Below, in pieces: positions 55,407 through 64,000 of a DNA stretch of 64,000 nucleotides. How positions within the stretch are numbered: the stretch's first letter is position 1; each line of letters starts with the position of its first letter. The stretch is taken from positions 62,001 to 126,000 of the forward strand of contig JAPMTP010000087.1 in assembly GCA_026413225.1 (NCBI GenBank). Reading direction: 5' to 3'. Under the pieces are notes generated by a model that searched no databases, was not told the DNA's origin, and was given only the letters and a program-made list of their open reading frames with translations. The DNA comes from Otis tarda (taxonomy: Eukaryota > Chordata > Aves > Otidiformes > Otididae). A program made the position numbers and the translations under genes.

Positions 55407-55606
55407 TTATTTCTCCACACAATTGGACAATGTTAGCCAAGGATGACCAGGTTGTCTATGAGCTGTAGCAGCAACTGTCCTTCTGATTTAAGAAGCTCGT
55501 AAGCTGACAACGGGACAGCCAAGAACAGTTTATGTACCGCATATGGTACTTTCTGTTCCGGAACAGAGAGGAGGACACTGGTTATCCCCAAGCAGGATGC
55601 TCAAAC

Positions 55607-56527
55607 ATCATAGAATCATAGAATCATAGAATGGTTAGAGTTGGAAGGGACCTTCAAAGGTCATCTAGTCCAACCCCCTGCAAGAGCAGGGACATCCCTG
55701 ACTAGATCAGGTTGCTCAGAGCCTCATCCAGCCTGGCCTTGAACATTTCCAGGGATGGGGCATCCACCACCTCTCTGGGCAACCTGTTCCAGTGCGCTAC
55801 AACTCTCATTGTAAAAAATTTTTTTCTAATATCTAATCTAAACCTACCTCCTTCTAATTTAAACCCATTACCCCTTGTCCTATCACAACAGGCCCTACTG
55901 AACAGCTTCTCCCCATCTTTCCTGTAGGCCCCCTTGAGGTATTGGAAGACCGCTATCAGGTCTCCCCGGAGCCTCCTCTTCTCCAGGCTGAACAGCCCCA
56001 ACTCTCTCAGCCTGTCCTCATAGGAGAGGTGCTCCAGCCCTCTGATCATCTTGGTGGCCCTTCTCTGGACCCTTTCCAACTGGTCCATGTCCTTCTTGTG
56101 TTGGGGACTCCAGAACTGGACGCAGTACTCCAGGTGGGGTCTCACCAGGGCAGAGTAGAGGGGCAGAATCACCTCCCTCGACCTGCTGGCCACGCTCCTC
56201 TTGATGCAGCCCAGGATGCGGTTGGCCTTCTGGGCTGCAAGGGCGCATTGCCCGCTCATGTTGAGCCTCTCGTCTACCAGCACTCCCAAGTCTTTCTCCT
56301 CAGGGCTGCTCTCAATCCATTCTCCGCCCAGCCTGTATTTGTGCCTGGGATTGCCACGACCCAGGTGCAGGACCTTGCACTTGGCCTGGTTGAACTTCAT
56401 GAGGTTGGCACGGGCCCACCTCTCCAGCCTGTCAAGGTCCCTCTGGATGGCATCCCTCCCTTCCAGCGAGTCGACGGCACCACACAGCTTGGTGTCATCG
56501 GCGAACTTGCTGAGGGTGCACTCTATC
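55607..56527 (-). mobile_element. CR1 LINE fragment nested in ERV pol (unit B)
   Basis: Copy of 21586-22505. The 281-codon ORF (55702-56547) is again uninterrupted and its translation is identical to A's. Confidence 0.95.
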
Positions 56528-57412
56528 AAATTGTCCTGTTGGAACAAGATGATGTCAAATTGAAAACAACTACAACAATAAATCCTGCCATCTTTTTAAG
56601 TTCAACAGAACAGGAAGTTCTAAGTCACGACTGTCTACAGACCATCAAACAAGTTTATTCCAGCAGAAGTAACAGAAGAGTGAACATATTCCTGACCCAG
56701 AATTCGAGATACGTACTGATGGAAGCAGCTTCGTGAGAAACGGAACAAGATTGGCTGGATATGCAATAACAACAACAAACTCTGTTAAAAGAAATAATAT
56801 CATGGTTTGGAATCCCCAAAAGAATGTCATCAAATAGAGGTCCTCATTTTGTAGCTGAAATTATTCAAATATTGAGCAACATTCTGGGAATTAAATTGAA
56901 TTTACACACTCTTTGAAGGCCACAATCTACTAGATAAGTAAAATTTGTCAGAAAATATCTTTAAAATGGCCTCATGCTCTTCCTTAAGCACTGCTGAGAA
57001 TCAAGATTCAATCCAGATCTAAGACTAAAATTAGTCCATATGTTAATGTATGGAAAATCTTATCAGACTCCAGCCCTTGTTCAAAATGGGACTGTTCCTG
57101 GGGATAATGAAATGGAATTGTATTTGATACCCCTTGGAAGAACTCTGAATGCTTTAAAAGGATATGGAACTGCCACAGAGCCTCTTTCTTTAGATTCCCC
57201 AGTTCACCATTTTCAACCAGATCATGTGTACCTGAAAATCTGGGAATCAGAATCTCTTCAATAAAAATGGAAAGAACCATATCAGGTGCTTCTAGCAACA
57301 TATACAGCCCCTAAATTTGAAAATATTGATCCTTGGATTCATTATTTGAGAGTCAAGAAGCACTGCCTCCAAAACAGAAACAATGGATTTCTAAAGAAAC
57401 GTGTCATTTAAA
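56528..57412 (+). pseudogene. ERV RNase H and integrase relic (unit B)
   Basis: Copy of 22506-23390 with the same Asn in place of the catalytic Asp. Confidence 0.85.
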
Positions 57413-57589
57413 GTTAACAGTCTCTCATTTTTAATGAATTAGACAAAATCATACCAAAATAATGAAATCTATGCAAGGGAATTTTAGTAGTAATGTTAAT
57501 AATACTTTTTGTTTTACTGATTATGGAGATTACTTAGAAGTAAATGAGACTTACTGAAAAAAATTAAAGAAATCTCAAAGCGGGGAAAT

Positions 57590-57659
57590 GAAATAAAGAA
57601 GTGCCTGCTTCTTACCTTCTCATTGCTGTTAAGGAGTTTTATTCCGGATTTCGGTAACA
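57590..57659 (+). mobile_element. Remnant of ERV 3' LTR (unit B)
   Basis: Copy of 23568-23637. Confidence 0.88.
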
Positions 57660-58102
57660 TAAGGGGCTGGGGGACGGCATCCCCTGCAAGGTGCCCGGGA
57701 GGGGGAAAATCCCGGGGATCCCTCCCGCAAGGAGCGCGGGTGGGGGTGTCCCAGCCATCCCTCTGCAAAAGGCTGGGGTGGTGGGGAAGCCTCCTGCAAG
57801 GAGCTGGGGGGTCCCCCTGCACGGAATGGGGGGAGGGGGCTGCAAGGAGCCTGGGGGGATCCCTCCTGCAAAGATTTAGGGGGTCCTTCCTGCAAGGAGC
57901 TGGGGACGTCCTGGGGGTCATCTTGCAAAAAAAAGAGGGGGTCCTTTCCGCAAAGACCTGGGCGGTTCCCGCAGGTTCTTCCTGTGAGGAATCGGGGGGG
58001 GTGTCCCTTCAGCCAGGAGCCTGGGATCTCTCCTGCTAGGAGCTGGGAGGGGACTGGGGTCCTTCCCCTAAGGTCTGGGGGTCCCCCGCAATCCCCCCCC
58101 GC
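57660..58102. repeat. G-rich minisatellite, right array (unit B)
   Basis: Copy of 23638-24080 with one or two bases of difference in G or C runs. Confidence 0.9.
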
Positions 58103-58108
58103 ACTCAC

Positions 58109-58374
58109 TGTCGGGAGAGCCGCTCCATGGCGCGCAGCTGCCGCCGGCTGCACTCCCGCAACTCCCCGGCGGGGCTGAACACCCGCCGGCCGCCCCCCGG
58201 CCGAGCCCTCGCCCCCCAGCCGGCCCACCGGGCTCCCCGCTCCCCGCTCCGGGTTCCGCCGCCCCGACAGCTCCTCCGCCGCCGCCGCTGTCCGGGTGGC
58301 CCCCGCCCCGCCTGCGCCCACCCGCTGCGCCTCCCCCCGCAGCCCCGGGGCTCTCCCAGGGATGCTGCTGCCAC
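58109..58374 (-). CDS. EFHD2: EFHD2-like exon 1 (unit B)
   Basis: Copy of 24087-24352 with donor GTGAGTGCG (58103-58108). RRVFSPAGELRECSRRQLRA is unchanged. Two compensating indels in C runs alter about six residues of the Arg/Gly-rich part. Confidence 0.62.
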
Positions 58375-59619
58375 CCCTTGGGATCACGGCCTTCTCCAGC
58401 CCCCTCTCAACGCATCCACAGACCCCGGCCCCCCCTCCCAGCTCCATCCCTCGGCTACGGGGCGGGGGGGCCCAGGGTGGGAGGCAGGCAGTGCCCACCC
58501 CAAACCCATCCCTTGCACCCCCAGATGATGCCCGCAGCACAAGGGTCAACCTATGTGGGCACACAAGGATGCACCTTGTCCCCAAAATCAGCCCAGTCCT
58601 GCCCATGGAGGGGAGCCCTCGCCAGATTTAAGGGGGAAACATGGGATGCATCCATAACCAGAGCCCTGCGGCACGGCCGCTCGCCCCCTGCTCAAAATTG
58701 GGCATCGGGCACCGGCCGTCGCACACCCCGGGGTGCCCCTGGGGAGGCCCTGCCAGAAAACGTGCCCACAGACGTTTCTGCGTCAGCAAGCCACAGCCCC
58801 TCTGTGCTGCTTTTAGGCTTTTTCATCCCATTAAAAAAGAAAAAAAAAAAAAACAAACCCTCAAAACCCCCCGCCGGGGCTGCGCTCACACCCACATTAG
58901 CCTCGGCTGAAAGGAGCTGCAGAGGCCTCGGCATAGCCTGCTCCGCGCAATGCGAGGGCAGAGCGGCTGCAGGGGCCACGTGCGCTCGAGCTGCCCGCTC
59001 CCTGCACAGACCCCCACCCCAAAACGCCGCTGCTCCCCAGAAACCAGGCTCTGCTCTCGCCCTCGGGAACGCAAACGGTGGCGGCAGGGCTGCATCTGAT
59101 CGTGACGGCGGGCGAGCGAGCCCGCGTCAGTGCCGCATCCCCGCTGACCGGGACTTGGCTCTCCTCTCACCCGGCCGCTGTAACACATGGGCACGGCCGA
59201 CGTGGCTCTTCTTCCTCCCTGCCCAATACCACATGGCAGCTCGTTCCAGCGTTCTTGGCATCCCACGTCCCACGTTTCCCACATGCCCTAGGCTCCAGCT
59301 TCCCTGGGACGCGGTGGGGTCGGGGGGTCACGGGATTTGCACTCGTATGGGGACAATTCCGTACATACACGCACACAGGAAAAAAAAAATAAAACACCAG
59401 GCTACAGTAACTCAACCTTTTCTAACAATAAAAAACGCACTATTACAGAAAACAAAGGTCCTACACACACCAGAGTCACGCCAACGGGCCAAAAAATCTA
59501 CGAGTCTCCTCAAAACAAACCCACACCTCGTTCGGCATCCAAAACTAGAGAGTCCACAGCGCAACGATCCATGCCTGCTGTAGGCCTTCACCTTCCAAAG
59601 GCCCACATGCGGCCCCCTC
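58375..59619. other. Interval between EFHD2-like exon and FHAD1-like 3' end (unit B)
   Basis: Copy of 24353-25598, nothing further recognised. Confidence 0.5.
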
Positions 59620-59719
59620 CTACGGGCCTCGTCTCTTGGCAGGTTCTGCTGTGGGCTCTCTGGCCTTCTGCTTGCCCACGCAGACAGGCTGCTGGGCTTG
59701 CAGGGACTCTTCTTTCAGC
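59620..59719 (-). CDS. FHAD1: FHAD1-like terminal exon E21, unit C gene
   Basis: Copy of 25599-25698, ending KRRGP then TAG (one substitution against KRRGA). Confidence 0.65.
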
Positions 59720-62700
59720 CTGCACAAAACGGGAGGGGGAAGGCGTCCGTCACCGCGTCAACCCCCCAAAACACAGCTGGCCTCCGCACTTGCACCCCTC
59801 CTAGGACCCTCCCCACACCATGGGGTGATGCTGAAGGACATGGGAGCAGCAAGCGCCTTGCTCGGACCGGCGAAAACTTCAGCAGTCACTTTCCCTGTGC
59901 CCATTCCTCGTGCCCTGGACAGCCCTTCCCATCGGCTCCCACGCCTGGCTCTGTCCCGCTGACACCGGCCCTCCACCCCAGCCGATGCCGCTGCTCTCCC
60001 TGGGTCCGGCCCGTCCGCACCAGGGAATTTGCCAAGGGTCCCCCGACTCTGCCACTGCCTGACTGCGCTGGGCCCTGCGAGGCACCCAGAGGACGTCTCT
60101 CTGCTTCTCCTCACCATTCTGCTTTGGACCATACCAACACGGGACCAGTCCTGGCCAGCGGCACAACCAGGCGTGTATCGCTGCCGCGAGGCTGCACCAC
60201 TCCTTCCCCCGAGTTTCCCGTCGCTTTGCAGCCCAGGACCTTGTCTCACTCGGACCCGCGGCCACCCACAGCCACCCGGCCTCTGGTACCTCTTGCTCTC
60301 ATGAAGCTTCATCATTTCTTCTTTCTTCTCCAGGCAGCTCTGGAGGTTCTTGAGCTTTTCCAACAGCTCCTCCACGTGTTTCTGCCTCTGCAGCCCTGCT
60401 TGTATCCTTTCCTCCTGAGGGTGCTGCTTCAGAGACCGCGTTCCTGACAGCTCCTTCATCTTCACCAGGCTTGCCAGAGCACTAATGATGTCAACGTACT
60501 GCGGAAAGCCCCGGGAATGCATTATTTCCTCGGCCTGACAATTCCTCTGCCACCTACCATCACCCTGCTCAGCCACCTGCTCTCATTCTGCTCCACTGAG
60601 GGAGACAGACAACGCCGCGAGGAACCTGCTGCACTCCCCTTCCCACTTTGTCTACTTTCCACGCGTGCTTTCCCTGGGTGAGCTTTCCACGGACCGTACC
60701 CTCTCCTCAAGGATCAGCCCCGACTCCCGGAGGGAAACAGCCCCAGAGAGCTGAGATGGGAAGGGGAGAAGGATGCGCTGTTGCGTTTCCAGGCATCCTG
60801 AGACGTCCCGGCAGACGCCTGGCGTGCCCTGGCACCTGCCATCCACACTTTGGCCTCACCCACATTCCCGCAAGGACCCTGACGCTCATCGCTCACTTCC
60901 GAAATGTGTTTGAAACCACTCTCCCCTCTACGAGCGCTGGGTACCGTTTCTACACGTCTGTCGCTGACCTACCATCTTCTCGCTGAGCTCCATCGCCTTA
61001 AACACCTCCGAGCTCGTTGCCCCATCGGCGGCCTCGTACGCAGCCCCGTGCGAAACGGCGTCCGGAGCCTGCACAGACAGGGAAAGAGCAATGGAGCCGC
61101 CGCACTGCCTGGCGCTGGGCCGAGCTGCCTTGTGCGCCTGCCTTCCGCTGCACGGGACAGGCTGCCCCGGCAATGCCGCGGTCCGCAGCCTCCCACCCCG
61201 GCCAGCTCCAGGCATCCTGGCTTTCCCGCCGAGGCCGCAGGCACCATAAACCATGCCCTGCCTTCTCACCTTGGCAGTCGCTGGTGCTGTTCCTGGTGCT
61301 GGTGCCGGCTCCTTCACAAGACCCCTTTTTTCAGCCGACGTTCCCCGGCAAGCCTTTCACCAGGACCACTCGCGGCTCCGAACCCTTCTTCTTGCCAGCT
61401 GGAGGAAAACAAACACGCACCGCCATGTGCCACTCTCCGTACGACACGCTGCGCCTTCCCAGCTCGGCCCCTTGGAGCCTCGCCGGGTTGCCTGGGCTCG
61501 GAGACGGGCACAGGCCACGGAGAACAGCCTGCACGCGCCCGCCCTGCAGATAGCGCTACCCCAGCCTCTGGCCATGGCTTTCCCTACATATTTAGCATGC
61601 AACCCTACTTCCCTGGGGGACAATTCGGAGATTGCACCCCTCACTGCTCCTCTACTTGGGAGCTTCTACCAGCGATGGCACCGCTTCTCCACACTGCTCT
61701 CCGTGCAGGGAGAGACCCAAGGGAGAGCGACCGAATGGGAATGGCCGAGGGCTGGCAGAGGACTCTCACACCGCACGCTAATCCCAAGGCTTTAGGAGAC
61801 CCAGGGCTCCATTCCTTGAGGCGCTGGCTGCTCTCGCTTGCCTCGAGGAGCGCAGCAGCTGAGAGCGGGAGCCCTCACGCACAGCGCCGGGCGCCTGCTC
61901 GCTGCTGGCTCCCACTGCGCGGCAGCTCCTGCTGCCAAGCCCTTCGCTGGCCGCCTCCTGCCAACGTCACCTCCTCACATGGCACCAAGCGCTTTTCTGA
62001 AGCCTGGCACTTTTCCTTCTGCAACGGTTTCCTATCACCTGCGCACACTACCATGCACGGGAGAGCTGCCTTTGCATGGGAACAGCCTGAGCCCCGTGCA
62101 CGTGAGGAGCCTGTGCCCCTGGCATGGCCCATTGCCCCCTCCTCTGTGTTACGGGCTCCACCACGCCTGTCAGGCCCTAACGGATGCCTCTTCCCCCTAC
62201 AGCCCTGACAGCCTCACTTACCTGAGGACTGACTCTCCTCCAGCATCTTCAGTCTCCCCCGGAGCTCGTCCATGCCTGCTTTTTGGCGCCGGATCGTTTC
62301 CTCGTGCCTCTGGTCTCGGCACCACATGCCCAGGTTGACCAAGGCCCACGCCGGCTGCAGGAAGAAGCAGCCCAGTCAGTTCTCGCCCAAATCGCCTCCG
62401 GGTCAACACGAGCTCAGCTTGACCCCGGCTTAGACACCGCCACGCTTAAAGACGCCGCTCCCTCAGCAGCTGCCAAGAGCCAAGCCCATGGGGCGTCTCT
62501 CCCCACAGCCTCCTGGCAGATTGGTGGGGTACAGCAGCGGCAGGAGAGACCCCTTACGTGGTCCCCTGTGCCGGCATCAGCCCTGCAAACGCTCTGGAGA
62601 GCTGGGAGAGGGACGGCGCGTGGCTCTCAGTGGCTCCCTCAGCGTTTTTCTCTGGCACTTGGCGCCACCGCAGAGGATTTTATTGCCTTGGACACAGGCA

Positions 62701-64000
62701 CACCGATCCGCTCGGTGGCCTGCCTTTCTAAGTGATCATAGAATGACAGAATGGTTTGGCTTGGAAGGGACCTCTAAAGCCCATCCAGTCCAACCCCCCT
62801 GCAAGGAGCAGGGACATCTCCAACCACACCAGGTTGCTCAGAGCCCCGGCCAACCTGGCCTGGAATGTTTCCAGGGATGGGGCATCCACCACCTCTCTGG
62901 GCAACTTGCACCAGTGCTCTACCCATGATGTTCTACTGATCGCATGCGGGATTCTCTTCTGCGCTACACCCCTGCACACAGACCCCCGCGGTTCCCTTGC
63001 TTGCTGCATGGCCCCAAACATCCAGACACTCAGGAGAAGGGAGGCCCTTCATCCCACCCTGCCCACTGCTGCAACCTCCCCGCTCGGCTCTGGCCGCTGT
63101 CGCCCCGCCATTCGCTCTCAAACAACAGCTTTGCCTGGGCTGCACCTCTGGCGCCCGGCCCTTCCCCTCCCCATCGCTACGTGTGCACCAGGGCAGGCGC
63201 TACCTCCCGCTCAGCGTCAGGCTCCGAGTCACCGCCTGCCACCCAGCCTTCCTCGCTGGCACGCCCTCTGCCACCCTTGCCGTACAGGATGTACGATTCC
63301 TACAGTCCCTCCAGCTGCTGCCGCAGTCACCTTGCAGTTCTTCCCTTTTCCCGTGCCAGGGAACTCAAAAGGGGATTCAGCGCGGAGGACAAAAGACCCT
63401 CCATTCCCGTCCGGTGCAACACGCTACCCCTGCTCCTGCTCGCTCAGCCCTGTCACTGCTTTTGTGGCGCCAATACCACCAGCAAGGTTGGGAAAAGGAG
63501 CCAACGCTTGCAGATCTTCCCCTCCATCGCCCCCGCCTCTTCTTGGCAATCAGCACAGCCATCCGCACACACCACACCTCGCGCTTCCAAAGTACTGCGC
63601 CTACATCCAGCTCCTCACCCGCTGGCAATGCTCATGCAGGAGCACGGCTGACGCGGCTCGTGGCTGCCACGGGCAGCCCTGCTCCTGCCTTTGGCCAGCT
63701 CGCAGCACGCCTGAGGTGGGCTGGGGCACTGGCCACTCTCACCGGCACACTGACAAACACCACGTGCGCCATCGATACCCTCAGCAAACCCAGAGCTCGG
63801 CAGCCTCTGCGCGGACTCACCCTCCCAAAGGCTTCAGCCACCTTTGCCGGTATCCAGGGAGCCTGCTTCACCTTCAGCACCGCTTCACGCGAGGCGTCCC
63901 TCAGCGCCTGACACTCTGCTCGGGCTTGCCTGTGCCAAGAGACAAGACCCTTGAGGGACACCGTGACGGACAACAGCTGCCCAAACAGCTTGTGGAGAGC
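59620..64000 (-). CDS. FHAD1: FHAD1-like gene, unit C copy (3' part only)
   Basis: Four or five 3' exons of a third copy are in the window: E17 (63821-63929), E18 (62222-62354), E19 (60973-61068), E20 (60290-60498) and E21 (59620-59719). All keep open frames and GT-AG borders, and E18 has the full C5 run that is shortened in unit B. Everything upstream lies to the right of the window. This copy has no visible lesion. Confidence 0.75.
59639..60565 (-). repeat. First copy of FHAD1 3' cassette (unit C gene)
   Basis: Equivalent to 25618-26545. Confidence 0.9.
60290..60498 (-). CDS. FHAD1: FHAD1-like E20, unit C gene
   Basis: 209 bases, translation the same as 26270-26478. Confidence 0.9.
60973..61068 (-). 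CDS. FHAD1: FHAD1-like E19, unit C gene
   Basis: 96 bases, same as 26953-27048, ending ELSEKM before GTAGGT. Confidence 0.88.
62222..62354 (-). CDS. FHAD1: FHAD1-like E18, unit C gene (intact)
   Basis: 133 bases with the C5 run intact; open frame from PEWALVNLG-type start to LEESQSS and donor GTAAGTG. Confidence 0.87.
62736..62930 (-). mobile_element. CR1 LINE 3'-end fragment (unit C)
   Basis: Orthologous to 626-830 and 28714-28905. Confidence 0.92.
63821..63929 (-). CDS. FHAD1: FHAD1-like E17, unit C gene
   Basis: 109 bases, same translation as unit B E17. Confidence 0.83.

Larger units (their letters stand above)
28106..62125. repeat. Tandem unit B (complete, ~34.02 kb)
   Basis: The unit runs from one occurrence of the same start sequence to the next, 34,020 bases later. 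It contains promoter, FHAD1-like exons, the duplicated 3' cassette, the ERV block and an EFHD2-like exon 1. Phase is arbitrary because the array continues on both sides; in gene terms a unit runs from one CpG island to the next. Neighbouring units are head to tail in the same orientation. Confidence 0.93.
62126..64000. repeat. Start of tandem unit C
   Basis: The last 1.9 kb matches the first 1.9 kb of unit B almost base for base and is closer to B than to A. An example is the intron sequence next to E18, where B and C share bases that differ in A. It carries FHAD1-like exons E18 and E17 of a third gene copy, and a CR1 fragment. The array continues beyond the window. Confidence 0.93.

Noticed and set aside
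1-64000. tRNA, rRNA or microRNA genes
   Set aside because: No cloverleaf-type A/B-box pairs, rRNA text or convincing hairpins were noticed by eye; only a dedicated search could exclude them.

Overview
The window is vertebrate nuclear DNA and almost certainly avian. It holds CR1 LINE 3' ends with the ATCATAGAATCATAGAATGG terminus, class I (gammaretrovirus-like) endogenous retroviruses, GC-rich introns, and short coding exons with GT-AG borders spread over the minus strand. Local protein similarities that I recognise by eye (not by a search) place it at the FHAD1-EFHD2 neighbourhood, which in human is on 1p36.21.

The dominant structure is a tandem array of units of about 34 kb. Position 1 is homologous to 28106 and to 62126, so the window carries one shortened unit A (1-28105), one complete unit B (28106-62125) and the beginning of a third, C (62126-64000). 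Each unit is read from right to left. It starts with a CpG-island promoter (8.1-8.9 kb and 42.1-42.9 kb), continues through about 20 small minus-strand exons of an FHAD1-like coiled-coil gene, and ends with a two-exon 3' cassette. That cassette is present twice per unit (25.6-26.5 and 11.95-12.9 kb; 59.6-60.6 and 45.96-46.9 kb). The second member is followed by a 3' UTR with AATAAA and a GU-rich element (11.08 and 45.09 kb). I find no FHA-domain exons, so these paralogues appear to encode only the linker and the coiled coil.

Between the two 3' cassettes lies a block of about 12.7 kb made of four parts. The first is an inverted integrase relic of one ERV. The second is the env-TM and 3' LTR of another ERV. 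The third is a G-rich minisatellite split by a 5.8-kb ERV (LTR, tRNA-Arg-like PBS, gag, pro, RT, RNase H, integrase, stub of 3' LTR) that carries a nested CR1. The fourth is a CpG-rich exon 1 resembling EFHD2. The block is nearly identical in A and B, so the tandem duplication is much younger than the ERV insertions.

The gene copies are not equivalent. The unit A gene has lost exons through several internal deletions. The unit B gene has a nearly complete, phase-compatible exon series but a one-base deletion in exon E18. Unit C has the undeleted E18. Exons are numbered E0-E21 in transcription order; 'A', 'B' and 'C' refer to the units. All exon borders are read by eye from splice signals, reading frame and phase; none is supported by transcript data.
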